Of a DNA stretch of 64,000 bases, positions 1 to 8,562 are shown one piece after another. The position numbers were made by a program, and so were the translations under genes. The DNA is taken from NCBI RefSeq assembly GCF_003713065.1, contig NZ_CP033433.1, positions 779,001 to 843,000 of the forward strand, read 5' to 3'. The DNA comes from Cohnella candidum (GTDB lineage: Bacteria > Bacillota > Bacilli > Paenibacillales > Paenibacillaceae). Positions within the stretch are counted from its first letter, which is position 1. Each line of letters starts with the position of its first letter. The notes beneath the pieces are model-generated. The model had not been told where the DNA came from. It was given only the letters and a program-made list of their open reading frames with translations, and ran no database searches.

Positions 1-461
1 AAGGCCAAGGCGATCCCCGCATCGCCGAGCTGGCCAAGCAAGCGGAGGACAACCATAACCGGTACTTAAGGGTGCAGGCGGACTTCGACAACTTCCGCCG
101 GCGCACGCAGAAAGAGAAAGAAGATTTGGCGCAGTACGCTTCGATGAAGCTCGTCGGACAGCTGCTTCCGGTGCTCGACAACTTCGAGCGCGCGTTGCAA
201 GCGGGCGGCGAATCGGCCGGAACCGATTCTTTCGCGAAGGGTATAGATATGATATACCGCCAGTTCTCGCAAGTGATGGAAGCCGAAGGGCTGCGCAAAA
301 TGGACGTCGTCGGGCAGCCGTTCGATCCGGAACTGCACCAGGCGATCATGCAGGTGGAAAGCGAAGAGCACGAAGAAGGCACCGTGGTGGAAGCCGTTCA
401 GAACGGCTACTGGCTGAAAGACAAAGTGCTGCGGCCGGCCATGGTCAAGGTCAGCGGTTAA
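1..461 (+). CDS. grpE: Nucleotide exchange factor GrpE, 3' part
   Basis: GrpE releases ADP from DnaK in the cytoplasmic Hsp70 cycle. The reading frame is open from base 3, so the 5' end of the gene lies outside the window. The visible part starts in the end of the long N-terminal helix (ELAKQAEDNHNRYLRVQADF), runs through the RRRTQKEKEDL stretch and ends with the typical beta-domain sequence (QPFDPELHQAIM, then VLRPAMVKVSG). dnaK starts 31 bp downstream, the usual operon order, so hrcA is expected just upstream of the window. Identification is firm from sequence plus context; the missing N-terminus cannot be judged. Confidence 0.96.
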   Translation, partial: GQGDPRIAELAKQAEDNHNRYLRVQADFDNFRRRTQKEKEDLAQYASMKLVGQLLPVLDNFERALQAGGESAGTDSFAKGIDMIYRQFSQVMEAEGLRKMDVVGQPFDPELHQAIMQVESEEHEEGTVVEAVQNGYWLKDKVLRPAMVKVSG

Positions 462-492
462 ACCGAAACAGTTTCGATAGGAGGACTTCATT

Positions 493-2337
493 ATGAGCAA
501 AGTAATCGGCATCGACTTGGGCACGACCAACTCTTGCGTGGCGGTCATGGAGGGCGGCGAAGCCGTCGTCATCCCGAACGCGGAAGGCAACCGCACGACC
601 CCTTCGGTCGTCGGCTTCAAGAAGGACGGAGAGCGCATCGTCGGCGAAACCGCGAAGCGTCAAGCGATCACGAACCCGGACCGCACCGTCATTTCGATCA
701 AGCGCCACATGGGCACGAACCACAAGGAAACGATCGAAGGCAAAGATTACACCCCGCAGGAAATTTCGGCGATGATTCTCCAGAAGCTCAAAGCCGACGC
801 GGAAGCCTACTTGGGACAACCGGTCACCCAGGCCGTCATCACGGTACCGGCATACTTTAACGACAGTCAGCGTCAAGCGACGAAAGACGCGGGCGCGATC
901 GCTGGCCTCGAAGTGCTGCGGATCGTCAACGAGCCGACGGCAGCCGCTCTCGCTTACGGTCTCGAGAAAGCCGAAGACCACACCATTCTCGTATTCGACC
1001 TCGGCGGCGGCACGTTCGACGTCAGTATCTTGGAGCTCGGCGACGGTTTCTTCGAAGTCAAAGCGACGAGCGGCGACAACCACCTGGGCGGCGACGACTT
1101 CGACCAGGCGATCATGGAATGGCTGTCCGGCGAATTCAAAAAAGAGCACGGCGTCGACCTGCTGAAAGACAAAGCGGCGGTTCAGCGTTTGAAAGACGCG
1201 GCCGAGAAAGCGAAGAAAGAGCTGTCCGGCACGTTGTCCACGACGATTTCGCTGCCGTTCATCACCGTCGTCGACGGGGTACCGCAACACTTGGAATTGA
1301 ACCTGTCCCGCGCGAAGTTCGACGACCTGACGTCTTCGCTCGTTGAGCGCACGATGGGCCCGACCCGCCAAGCGCTGTCCGACGCCGGCCTCACCGCTGC
1401 CGACATCGATAAAGTCGTACTGGTCGGCGGCTCCACCCGGATCCCGGCAGTCGTCGAAGCGATCAAAAAGCTGATCGGCAAAGAGCCGCACAAAGGCGTG
1501 AACCCGGACGAAGTCGTCGCGCTCGGCGCGGCCGTTCAAGCCGGCGTTCTGACCGGCGACGTCAAAGACGTCGTGCTGCTCGACGTCACCCCGCTGTCCC
1601 TCGGCATCGAAACCGCCGGCGGCGTCCTGACGAAGATGATCGACCGCAACACGACGATCCCGACCAGCAAGTCGCAGGTGTTCTCGACGTTCGCGGACAA
1701 CCAGACGCAGGTCGAAATCCACGTCCTGCAAGGCGAGCGCGCAATGGCACGCGACAACAAAACGTTGGGTCGCTTCATCCTGAGCGATATTCCGCCGGCT
1801 CCGCGCGGCATTCCGCAAATCGAAGTCACGTTCGACATCGACGCCAACGGCATCGTGAACGTGTCCGCGCTGGATAAAGGTACGGGCAAAAGCCAAAAAA
1901 TCACGATCACTTCCTCCGGCGGCTTGAGCAAGGAAGAGATCGACCGCATGCAGAAGGAAGCCGAGCTGCACGCCGAAGAAGACAACAAGCGCCGCGAGTT
2001 GGTCGAAGTCCGCAACAGCGCCGACCAACTGGTCTACACCGTCGAGAAGACGATCAAAGACCTCGGCGACAAAGTCGACGCCGGCGAAATCCAGAAAGCC
2101 GAAGAAGCGAAAGAGAAAGTCAAGAAGGCGCTGGAAGGCGACAATCTCGAAGAAATCAAAGCGGCCAGCGATGAGCTGACTCAAATCGTGCAGCAGCTGT
2201 CCGTGAAGCTCTACGAGCAAGCCCAAGCGCAGCAAGGCGCTCCGGGCGCCGACGCCGCCGATGCCGGCGCGGGCTCCGCGAAGAAAGACAACGTCGTCGA
2301 CGCCGACTACGAAGTCGTCGACGAAGACAAGAAATAA
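493..2337 (+). CDS. dnaK: Molecular chaperone DnaK (Hsp70)
   Basis: ATP-dependent chaperone that binds unfolded segments together with DnaJ and GrpE. The 614-residue protein has the expected order: N-terminal actin-like ATPase with [11 protein letters not shown] near residues 5-15 and the second phosphate loop FDLGGGTFD around 168-176, then the beta-sandwich substrate domain (about 385-500), a helical lid, and an Ala/Gly-rich tail ending in an acidic VVDEDKK motif. The ATG follows AGGAGG at 480-485. It is the second gene of the grpE-dnaK-dnaJ cluster. The length is normal for the Firmicute family. Confidence 0.99.
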   Translation: MSKVIGIDLGTTNSCVAVMEGGEAVVIPNAEGNRTTPSVVGFKKDGERIVGETAKRQAITNPDRTVISIKRHMGTNHKETIEGKDYTPQEISAMILQKLKADAEAYLGQPVTQAVITVPAYFNDSQRQATKDAGAIAGLEVLRIVNEPTAAALAYGLEKAEDHTILVFDLGGGTFDVSILELGDGFFEVKATSGDNHLGGDDFDQAIMEWLSGEFKKEHGVDLLKDKAAVQRLKDAAEKAKKELSGTLSTTISLPFITVVDGVPQHLELNLSRAKFDDLTSSLVERTMGPTRQALSDAGLTAADIDKVVLVGGSTRIPAVVEAIKKLIGKEPHKGVNPDEVVALGAAVQAGVLTGDVKDVVLLDVTPLSLGIETAGGVLTKMIDRNTTIPTSKSQVFSTFADNQTQVEIHVLQGERAMARDNKTLGRFILSDIPPAPRGIPQIEVTFDIDANGIVNVSALDKGTGKSQKITITSSGGLSKEEIDRMQKEAELHAEEDNKRRELVEVRNSADQLVYTVEKTIKDLGDKVDAGEIQKAEEAKEKVKKALEGDNLEEIKAASDELTQIVQQLSVKLYEQAQAQQGAPGADAADAGAGSAKKDNVVDADYEVVDEDKK

Positions 2338-2605
2338 GCAAGGTTTTTTACAAGGAACCTGAAAGTCAAAGCCTTTGCACTTGCGACTGATCCGGTCCGA
2401 TTCTAGTTACACCGAAAAGGTTTGTGTCTCTCGGAAGAGTTTACGTCCGCTTTTGGAAGCCCTTTGCCACCTCGGAAAAATCATTCCGGCAAAGGGCGGA
2501 CAAGGGCGGCTGGAGAGAGATACAAACCGGGTAGGTGCCCCATGAATCGGCCCTGATTTTAAAGCAATGCACCGGCTTTGGCTTTCCTCATGAGGAGGTG
2601 GAGAG
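2338..2605 (+). other. dnaK-dnaJ intergenic leader with a long hairpin
   Basis: This 268-bp gap is longer than the usual dnaK-dnaJ spacing. The clear structure in it is an inverted repeat with 10-base arms, GCCCTTTGCC at 2459-2468 and GGCAAAGGGC at 2488-2497, and a shorter GGAA/TTCC pairing inside the loop. No T-run follows, so it is not an ordinary intrinsic terminator. It could be an RNA processing or stability element that sets DnaK:DnaJ ratios, but that is inference. No coding frame with a ribosome site was seen. Confidence 0.5.
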
Positions 2606-3730
2606 TTGGCCGACAAGAAAGACTTCTACGAGGTGCTGGGCGTCGCGAAAGGCGCCTCCGCGGAGGACATCAAGAAAGCATACCGCAAGCTGGCGCGTCA
2701 GTACCATCCCGACGTCAACAAAGAGCCGGACGCGGAAGCCAAATTCAAGGAAGTCAAAGAAGCCTATGACGTGCTGAGCGACGATCAGCGCAGGGCGCGT
2801 TACGACCAATTCGGCCACGAGGATCCGTCCGCCGGCTTCGGCGGGGGCGGCGGCTTCAGCGGCGACATGGGCGGCTTCGGCGACATTTTCGATATGTTCT
2901 TCGGAGGCGGAGGCGGCCGGCGTGATCCGAATGCGCCGCAACGAGGCAACGATCTGCAATACACGATGACGATCGAGTTCAAGGAAGCCGTATTCGGCAA
3001 AGAAACCGACATCACGATTCCCCGCACCGAAACTTGCGACACCTGTCACGGCAACGGGGCCAAACCCGGCACGAAGCCGGAAACCTGCTCCGTCTGCCGC
3101 GGCACCGGCCAGCAGGAAGTGGCGCAGAACACGCCGTTCGGCCGCATCGTCAACCGCCGGGCTTGCAACGCCTGCGGCGGGCGCGGCAAAATCATCAAGG
3201 AACGCTGCCCGACCTGCGCCGGCAACGGGCAAGTGAAGAAGCAGCGCAAAATCCACGTCAAAATCCCGGCCGGCGTCGACGACGGCTCCCAGCTCCGCAT
3301 CAGCGGCGAAGGGGAAGGCGGCGTACGGGGCGGACCGGCAGGCGACTTGTACATCGTGCTCCGCGTGAAGTCGCACGATTTCTTCGAGCGCGAAGGCGAC
3401 GACATCTACTGCGAGGTACCGCTGACGTTCGCCCAAGCCGCGCTCGGCGACGAACTCGAAGTGCCGACCCTCACGGAGAAAGTGAAGCTTAAAATCCCCG
3501 CAGGTACCCAAACCGGCACGTATTTCCGGCTGAAAGGCAAAGGCGTGCCGAAGCTTCGCGGTTACGGTCAGGGGGATCAGCACGTCAAAGTGACGATCGT
3601 GACCCCGACCAATCTGAGCGAGGGGCAGAAAGACCTGCTGCGCGAATTCGCTTCTACGGTGGGAGAATCGACGCACGAGCAGCATCAGAACATTTTCGAG
3701 CGGATGAAAAAGGCCATTTTGGGCGACTGA
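2606..3730 (+). CDS. dnaJ: Co-chaperone DnaJ (type I Hsp40)
   Basis: Stimulates the DnaK ATPase and delivers substrates. The 374 residues show a J domain (1-70) with the HPD signature at 34-36, a Gly/Phe-rich linker (about 75-105), four CxxCxGxG zinc modules starting at C144, C161, C187 and C201, and the two beta-barrel substrate domains. I place the start at the TTG at 2606 because TGAGGAGGTG (2591-2600) lies just upstream and it begins with the family-typical [14 protein letters not shown] strong terminator follows at once. Confidence 0.98.
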   Translation: MADKKDFYEVLGVAKGASAEDIKKAYRKLARQYHPDVNKEPDAEAKFKEVKEAYDVLSDDQRRARYDQFGHEDPSAGFGGGGGFSGDMGGFGDIFDMFFGGGGGRRDPNAPQRGNDLQYTMTIEFKEAVFGKETDITIPRTETCDTCHGNGAKPGTKPETCSVCRGTGQQEVAQNTPFGRIVNRRACNACGGRGKIIKERCPTCAGNGQVKKQRKIHVKIPAGVDDGSQLRISGEGEGGVRGGPAGDLYIVLRVKSHDFFEREGDDIYCEVPLTFAQAALGDELEVPTLTEKVKLKIPAGTQTGTYFRLKGKGVPKLRGYGQGDQHVKVTIVTPTNLSEGQKDLLREFASTVGESTHEQHQNIFERMKKAILGD

Positions 3731-3742
3731 TCACCGTTCGGT

Positions 3743-3779
3743 AAGCACCCCCGGAACTACGTGTTCCGGGGGTGCTTTT
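3743..3779 (+). terminator. Rho-independent terminator of the heat-shock operon
   Basis: A 14-bp perfect stem (AGCACCCCCGGAAC, 3-nt loop, then its complement) followed by TTTT, 15 bp after the dnaJ stop codon. It closes the grpE-dnaK-dnaJ transcript. Confidence 0.9.
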
Positions 3780-3823
3780 AGTTATGCTCGATTTCATTGA
3801 TCATTTAGGACGCAATTCAGAAG

Positions 3824-4006
3824 TTATTGCTTTCAGGCACTAAAATGGAGCCCTGGGTCAGTTCGACCGCTGAGTTGTTGCTTTTGGACACTAAAAACCT
3901 GCATTTGCCATCCAACCGACGGGGAAACAGGCGACTTAGCGTCGAAAAGCAATAAAATCCCCCCGCTATACCGATCTAAACCGAAGTTAGTGTCCGAAAG
4001 CAATAA
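3824..4006. repeat. Symmetric array of four 20-bp repeats (two direct, two inverted)
   Basis: Four copies of one 20-mer: TTATTGCTTTCAGGCACTAA at 3824-3843 (+), TTGTTGCTTTTGGACACTAA at 3875-3894 (+), and on the minus strand TTATTGCTTTTCGACGCTAA (3936-3955) and TTATTGCTTTCGGACACTAA (3987-4006). Copies differ from the last one by 2, 2 and 3 bases. Starts are exactly 51 bp apart inside each pair, and the two pairs mirror each other around about 3915. The 31-bp spacers neither match nor pair with each other, so only the 20-mers are conserved. The array fills most of the gene-free stretch between dnaJ and the next gene (3731-4168). No coding frame was recognised in it. Confidence 0.85.
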
Positions 4007-4168
4007 AACGGGGGCGGCAACGGTGGAGAGGAGACAGTTGCGGTTTTGGCCATGGGAGGGGAGGCGAGCAATACTGACGCATATTGGCTTCCGGCCCTGA
4101 GAATGCTATGGGGAACCGCGCGAATGTTGCCGTTCGCGAGGAAGTTCATCGTGCGCCAGGAGGTCCAT

Positions 4169-4330
4169 ATGGATTTGAATCGATTCGTCCGTTCCCCTTA
4201 TGATCGTCAGGAAGAAGATTTGCCGACGGCTTCGGCGGAAGACGTAGAGTTTTCGGAAGAGCTTGCCGACGAGGACGACCGCGAAGCCCAGCAGAGGGCG
4301 GCGGAAGCCGATCGCCGTCAGGAGGACTGA
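4169..4330 (+). CDS. Small acidic YfhD-like protein
   Basis: A 53-residue, highly charged protein. The ATG at 4169 is preceded by a good ribosome site (CAGGAGGT, 4158-4164). The central part, DVEFSEELADEDDREAQ, resembles what I recall of the small YfhD-type proteins of Bacillales; the call is from memory of the motif. No signal peptide, membrane segment or cysteine is present. The next gene starts 2 bp after its stop, so the two are co-transcribed. Function unknown. Confidence 0.6.
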   Translation: MDLNRFVRSPYDRQEEDLPTASAEDVEFSEELADEDDREAQQRAAEADRRQED

Positions 4331-4332
4331 GC

Positions 4333-4590
4333 ATGGACGTTCAGACGATACAAGCCCGGTTCGACAACCAGGAACAGGCGGAATCGGCCATCCGCAAGCT
4401 GGCCGCGCTCCGCGGCGACCGTTTCCGCATCGAACGCGAAGGCTCTTTTTCCGTGGAGTTCGCCGCCGAACTCGGAACGCCCGAAGAGGCGGCCGAGAGC
4501 GGGTCATTCACGTTGTCGGCCAACATTCCCCAGGAGGCGTCCGACCGGGCCCGCAGCGTCATCGAAGCCGCCGGCGGACGTATGGCATAG
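4333..4590 (+). CDS. Hypothetical 85-residue protein
   Basis: I do not recognise the family with confidence. The protein starts MDVQTIQARFDNQEQAESAI and ends with a helix-like QEASDRARSVIEAAGG segment. The alternating strand and helix pattern suggests a compact alpha/beta fold, similar in outline to small stress proteins with a paired-sequence 'ARFDNQEQAE' opening, but this is only a resemblance. There is no membrane segment. It follows the YfhD-like gene by 2 bp and is closed by a terminator 28 bp after the stop, so the two form a short operon. Confidence 0.7.
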   Translation: MDVQTIQARFDNQEQAESAIRKLAALRGDRFRIEREGSFSVEFAAELGTPEEAAESGSFTLSANIPQEASDRARSVIEAAGGRMA

Positions 4591-4618
4591 CCGCAAGGCC
4601 GGACCCGCATCCATCCCG

Positions 4619-4644
4619 ACCTACCCGTGAGGGTAGGTTTTTTT
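4619..4644 (+). terminator. Rho-independent terminator
   Basis: An 8-bp stem, ACCTACCC and GGGTAGGT, with a GTGA loop and a seven-T run. It ends the two-gene operon and insulates the sugar transport genes downstream. Confidence 0.9.
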
Positions 4645-4741
4645 CGTTTTCCCGTGGGCGCGACCCGAAAAATTGAAACCAAATACGAAATTCCAAGCCT
4701 TACGAGCCATCCGCCAAGGCAGGTAAAATGAGGATAACTTC

Positions 4742-4755
4742 TGAAAGCACTTTCA
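4742..4755 (+). promoter_or_regulatory. cre-like operator (CcpA or LacI-family)
   Basis: TGAAAGCACTTTCA, a near-perfect palindrome with 6-bp arms, fits the catabolite-responsive element consensus TGWAANCGNTNWCA at every position except one (A for G in the central CG). It lies 30 bp upstream of the first permease start, just downstream of a possible -10 (TAAAAT, 4724-4729), a position suited to repression. A dedicated LacI-type regulator is an alternative binder. Confidence 0.65.
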
Positions 4756-4784
4756 AATCCACCGGACGAGGAGGTCCTGAAAGC

Positions 4785-5750
4785 ATGAGCGTCAACTTGA
4801 GCACCGACACACGGGGACATCCGACGGTGAAAGCGGGAATCCGGAGCAAATTCCTCGCGAAGCTGTGGGGACAGCGTTATTTGCAGGTGATGGCGCTGCT
4901 GGGCGTCGCTTGGATGATTCTCTTCAACTACATCCCGATGTACGGGATCCTTTACGCTTTCAAGGATTACATCGGCATCGGCAAGATGGGGGACGCTCCG
5001 TGGGCCGGGTGGACCCATTTCCAAGAGATTTTCGAGGACGACCAGATGATCCAGGTCATCAAGAACACGCTCGGCATCAGCTTGCTGAAGCTGGTCATCG
5101 GGTTCCCGCTTCCGATCATTTTCGCATTATTTCTGAACGAACTTCGCTCCTTGAAATTCAATCGGATCGTGCAGACGATTTCGTACCTTCCGCACTTTCT
5201 GTCCTGGGTCATCCTCGGCGGCATCCTCACCGCTTGGCTGGCGGACGTCGGGATCGTCAACGACATCCTGATGGGGCTCCATCTGATCAAGGAACCGATC
5301 TCCTATCTGGCGGAGCCGAAATATTTCTGGACCATCGTCGTGGCTTCCGACGTCTGGAAGGAGTTCGGTTGGGGCGCCATCATCTATATCGCCGCCATCG
5401 CGAGCATTTCGCCGGAGCTGTACGAAGCGGCCACCATCGACGGAGCCGGACGGTTCCAGAAAATGAGGTACGTCACGCTGCCTTCGATCCGGGGCACGAT
5501 TTCAATCCTGTTCATTCTCGCGGTCAGCGCCCTGCTCAACTCCAACTTCGACCAGATCCTGGTTTTGAAAAACCAGGTGAACGAAAGCGCCAGCAACGTC
5601 ATCGATACCTACGTATTCGAAACCGGCATCTCGCAAGGACGGTTCTCCTATTCGGCGGCCGTCGGCCTCGTGAAAGCCGTGATCGCGCTGTTCCTGCTGC
5701 TGTTCGCCAATTCCGTCACGAAACGCATGAACCAATCCTCTTTATTCTGA
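4785..5750 (+). CDS. Sugar ABC transporter permease, LplB/YteP type
   Basis: Inner-membrane subunit of a carbohydrate ABC importer. The protein has six predicted membrane segments and the permease EAA loop (EAATIDGAGRFQKM, then LPSI) that contacts the ATPase. The ATG at 4785 is preferred over an in-frame ATG at 4728 because GAGGAGG lies 8-9 bases before it and the cre-like site would otherwise fall inside the gene; this gives 321 residues. The N-terminus (about 25 residues) is cytoplasmic. It is followed 10 bp later by the partner permease and then a binding lipoprotein. There is no ATPase gene nearby, so a shared MsmX-like ATPase is expected. The substrate cannot be read from the sequence. 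Confidence 0.93.
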   Translation: MSVNLSTDTRGHPTVKAGIRSKFLAKLWGQRYLQVMALLGVAWMILFNYIPMYGILYAFKDYIGIGKMGDAPWAGWTHFQEIFEDDQMIQVIKNTLGISLLKLVIGFPLPIIFALFLNELRSLKFNRIVQTISYLPHFLSWVILGGILTAWLADVGIVNDILMGLHLIKEPISYLAEPKYFWTIVVASDVWKEFGWGAIIYIAAIASISPELYEAATIDGAGRFQKMRYVTLPSIRGTISILFILAVSALLNSNFDQILVLKNQVNESASNVIDTYVFETGISQGRFSYSAAVGLVKAVIALFLLLFANSVTKRMNQSSLF

Positions 5751-5760
5751 TATACGGGCG

Positions 5761-6660
5761 GTGAAGAACCAGATGAAACGAGACCGCAGAACGCTCGGGG
5801 ACATCGTATTCGACAATATCAACGTGATCGGGATGCTCCTTCTATGTTTCATCACGTTGTATCCGATCTGGTACGTTCTGGTGAACTCCCTGAACGACGG
5901 CAAAGACGCCATGACCGGAGGCAACATCTATTGGGTGCCCCGGATGTTCAGCTTCGAAAACTACTCGACGGTGTTCAAAAACGCCGGCATCATGACCGCG
6001 ATGGGCATCACGATCGCCAAAACGGTCGTCGGCACGGTCATCCATGTGTTTTTCACGGCCATGGTCGCCTACGCTTATTCGCGGAAAGAATTGATCGGCC
6101 GCAACGTGTACATGGTCATCGGCACGATCACGATGTTTTTCGGCGGCGGGCTGATCCCGACTTACCTGTGGTACCGCGATCTCGGGCTGCTCGACCATTT
6201 CGGCGTTTACATCTATCCCGCGATGTTCAGCTTTTTCGATCTCGTCATCTTCCTGGCCTTCTTCCGGGAAATTCCCGACGGCCTTGAGGAAGCGGCGAAA
6301 ATCGACGGTGCCAACGACTTCTCGATCTTCGTCCGGGTCGTGCTGCCGGTATCCCTTCCCGTCGTCGCCACGATCGCGCTGTTCCACGGCGTGTGGCAAT
6401 GGAACGACTACTTTACGGGATTGCTGTACACGAACAAAGAAGTGCTGCAGCCGATTCAGACGTTCCTGTACCGGGTTATCGCCCAATCCAGCTCCAACCA
6501 GATGGCCCAGGCCGTCGGGGGCTCCATTACCCGGCGGGTGACGGGCCAGTCGCTGAAAATGGCGACGATGGTCATCACGACGTTCCCGATCGTGCTCGCA
6601 TACCCGTTCCTGCAGCGTTACTTCGTGAAAGGCCTCATGATCGGCTCGCTTAAAGGCTGA
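5761..6660 (+). CDS. Sugar ABC transporter permease, YtcP/LplC type
   Basis: Second permease of the importer, about 299 residues with six membrane segments. The EAA loop reads EAAKIDGANDFSIF followed by LPVSLP, and the C-terminus ends FVKGLMIGSLKG as usual for this subfamily. The start is uncertain: GTG at 5761 gives the form listed here, but ATG at 5773 has a better spaced GGTGAAG upstream. It lies 10 bp after the first permease in the same operon. Confidence 0.93.
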   Translation: MKNQMKRDRRTLGDIVFDNINVIGMLLLCFITLYPIWYVLVNSLNDGKDAMTGGNIYWVPRMFSFENYSTVFKNAGIMTAMGITIAKTVVGTVIHVFFTAMVAYAYSRKELIGRNVYMVIGTITMFFGGGLIPTYLWYRDLGLLDHFGVYIYPAMFSFFDLVIFLAFFREIPDGLEEAAKIDGANDFSIFVRVVLPVSLPVVATIALFHGVWQWNDYFTGLLYTNKEVLQPIQTFLYRVIAQSSSNQMAQAVGGSITRRVTGQSLKMATMVITTFPIVLAYPFLQRYFVKGLMIGSLKG

Positions 6661-6726
6661 CCGAAAACGGTTTCACTTTTCCCGAAAGGGAGAATCTTAT
6701 ACAATCTATCTTAAAGGGGTATGACA

Positions 6727-8436
6727 ATGAGAAAATGGCTTGCATTCGCACTCATCGCATCGCTCATGATGGCCATCGTCGCGTGCTCCGGCTCGAAAAA
6801 CGAACCGGCAGCCAGCGGCGCAAGCTCCACCGAACCCGCGGCATCCAGTCCCAGCGCCAGCGCCAGCGCGAGTGCGAGCGAAAGCTCCTCTCCGTCGGCG
6901 GATGAGCCCGGCTGGAAATCGGACACGAAGCCGATCACGTTCGATTGGTACCTGAATTTCGCGTGGTTCCCGAACAAATGGGGCGTCGACCCGACTTCCC
7001 AATACGTCACGAAGAAAACGGGCGTCAACATCAACTTCATCGTGCCGGCCGGCAACGAGAACGAGAAGCTGAACGCCATGATCGCCGCGAACGACCTGCC
7101 GGACTTCATTACCCTCGGCTGGTGGGAAGAAGGCGTGAAGAAGATGGTCGAAGGCGGACTGGTCGAATCCTTGACCGATCTGGCCAAAGAATACGATCCG
7201 TACTTCTTCAAAGTCGCCGACCCGGCCAAGTTGTCCTGGTACGCGCAGCCGGACGGCAAAACGTACGTATACCCGAACGCTTCGTCTTCTCCGAAAGACT
7301 TCGAGAAATACGGCACGCAGTTCACGTCCAACCAGACGTTCGTCGTGCGCAAGGATATCTATGAAGCGATCGGCAAGCCGGACATGCGGACGCCGGAAGG
7401 CTTCCTGAACGCGCTGAAAATGGCCAAGGAGAAGTTCCCTGAAATTAACGGCCAGCCGCTCATTCCGATCGGGTTCCATGAATTCGGCCCTGCAGGCAAC
7501 TATTCGTTCCTCGCCGCGGACCAGGATTCCTCGTACCTGTCCAGCTTCCTCGCCCTGCCGCGCGAGAAGGACGGCAAGCTGTACGACCGCACGACCGATC
7601 CGGAATTCGTCAAATGGCTGAAAGTGTTCCGCCAAGCGAACCAGGATGGCCTGATTTCCAAAGACGTATTCGTCGACAAACGCGCCCAAATGGAAGAGAA
7701 AATCGCGCAAGGCCGCTACTTCGCGATGCTGTACCAACGCACCGACTTCGCGGCGCAGCAGAACGTGCTGTTCGCCAAAGATCCGAACTCGGTCTACATC
7801 GCGGTGGACGGCCCGGCGAACGCCAACATGGACCCGCCGACGCTGGCCGGCCCGGCGATCTCCGGCTGGACGGTCACGCTGATCTCCAAAAAAGTGAAAG
7901 ACAAGGAAAGAGCGATCAAGTTCCTCAGCTACCTGATCAGCGAAGAAGGACAGAAGGACCTGTACCTCGGCGAAAAAGGCGTGTCCTACGACACGATCGA
8001 CGGCAAAGACCAGTTCCTGCCGGAAGCCAAGAAGCTGATGGAAACCGACCGCTCCGCGTTCGATAAGAAGTACGGTTCTTCCTACACGTTCTGGATGCTG
8101 ATGGACACGAACATGAACCTGCAATGGGCGCCTCCGTCCGTCGAGCCGTTCAAGCAGCTCGAGGATTGGACGAAGGGCAAGACGAAGAGCTACTCGGAGT
8201 TCGATTTGATCAACCCGCCGGCGACGTCCAAGGAAGGCATCAACCTGACGAAGATCGCCAACGAATGGGGTAAAGTGCTGCCGAAGCTGCTGTTGTCCAA
8301 GTCGGATGCCGAGTTCGACCAAATCATGAGCGATTACGTCGCCAAACGCGACAAGCTCGGTTATGCCGACGTGCAGGCTTACAGGCAGAAGCTGTACGAA
8401 GAAAACATGAAAAAACTCGCGGAATTCATGAAGTAA
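6727..8436 (+). CDS. Extracellular sugar-binding lipoprotein, LplA/YtcQ type
   Basis: Solute-binding subunit that captures the sugar outside the cell and delivers it to the two permeases. A lipoprotein signal peptide ends in the lipobox AIVAC, with the lipidated Cys at residue 20, followed by a Ser/Ala-rich tether (about 30-60) and a two-lobed binding domain with aromatic-rich segments. The ATG at 6727 is chosen over 6721 because AAAGGGG at 6713-6719 is then properly spaced; this gives 569 residues, normal for this large subfamily. A terminator follows the gene. Substrate unknown. Confidence 0.93.
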   Translation: MRKWLAFALIASLMMAIVACSGSKNEPAASGASSTEPAASSPSASASASASESSSPSADEPGWKSDTKPITFDWYLNFAWFPNKWGVDPTSQYVTKKTGVNINFIVPAGNENEKLNAMIAANDLPDFITLGWWEEGVKKMVEGGLVESLTDLAKEYDPYFFKVADPAKLSWYAQPDGKTYVYPNASSSPKDFEKYGTQFTSNQTFVVRKDIYEAIGKPDMRTPEGFLNALKMAKEKFPEINGQPLIPIGFHEFGPAGNYSFLAADQDSSYLSSFLALPREKDGKLYDRTTDPEFVKWLKVFRQANQDGLISKDVFVDKRAQMEEKIAQGRYFAMLYQRTDFAAQQNVLFAKDPNSVYIAVDGPANANMDPPTLAGPAISGWTVTLISKKVKDKERAIKFLSYLISEEGQKDLYLGEKGVSYDTIDGKDQFLPEAKKLMETDRSAFDKKYGSSYTFWMLMDTNMNLQWAPPSVEPFKQLEDWTKGKTKSYSEFDLINPPATSKEGINLTKIANEWGKVLPKLLLSKSDAEFDQIMSDYVAKRDKLGYADVQAYRQKLYEENMKKLAEFMK

Positions 8437-8447
8437 ACCTTATAAGC

Positions 8448-8489
8448 ACGTCCGGAAAAACCCAGCAAGTCTGGGTTTTTTCGGACGTT
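8448..8489 (+). terminator. Rho-independent terminator of the sugar ABC operon
   Basis: A long stem: ACGTCCG and AAAAACCCAG pair with CTGGGTTTTT and CGGACGT, and the U-tract is part of the stem. It separates the transporter from the two-component genes. Confidence 0.85.
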
Positions 8490-8514
8490 TTCGGGTTCGC
8501 CGGCATCCGGCGTA

Positions 8515-8523
8515 TGCTACAAT
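8515..8523 (+). promoter_or_regulatory. Extended -10 promoter for the two-component genes
   Basis: TGCTACAAT is an extended -10 (TG, one base, TACAAT) 40 bp before the kinase start. A poor -35 candidate (TTCGCC, 8496-8501) lies 16 bp upstream, as is common for extended -10 promoters. Confidence 0.5.
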
Positions 8524-8562
8524 GAAGTCAACCTATGGCGGCGAAACGGATGTGACGTTCGG

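Noticed and set aside
451-2235. A 594-codon open frame on the minus strand opposite dnaK
   Set aside because: It is the shadow frame of a high-GC, strongly biased gene; its translation has no recognisable motif and it has no ribosome site. Similar frames occur opposite many genes here.
4046-4168. Upstream in-frame extension of the YfhD-like gene
   Set aside because: The ATG at 4169 has the ribosome site; the extension has none and no family similarity.
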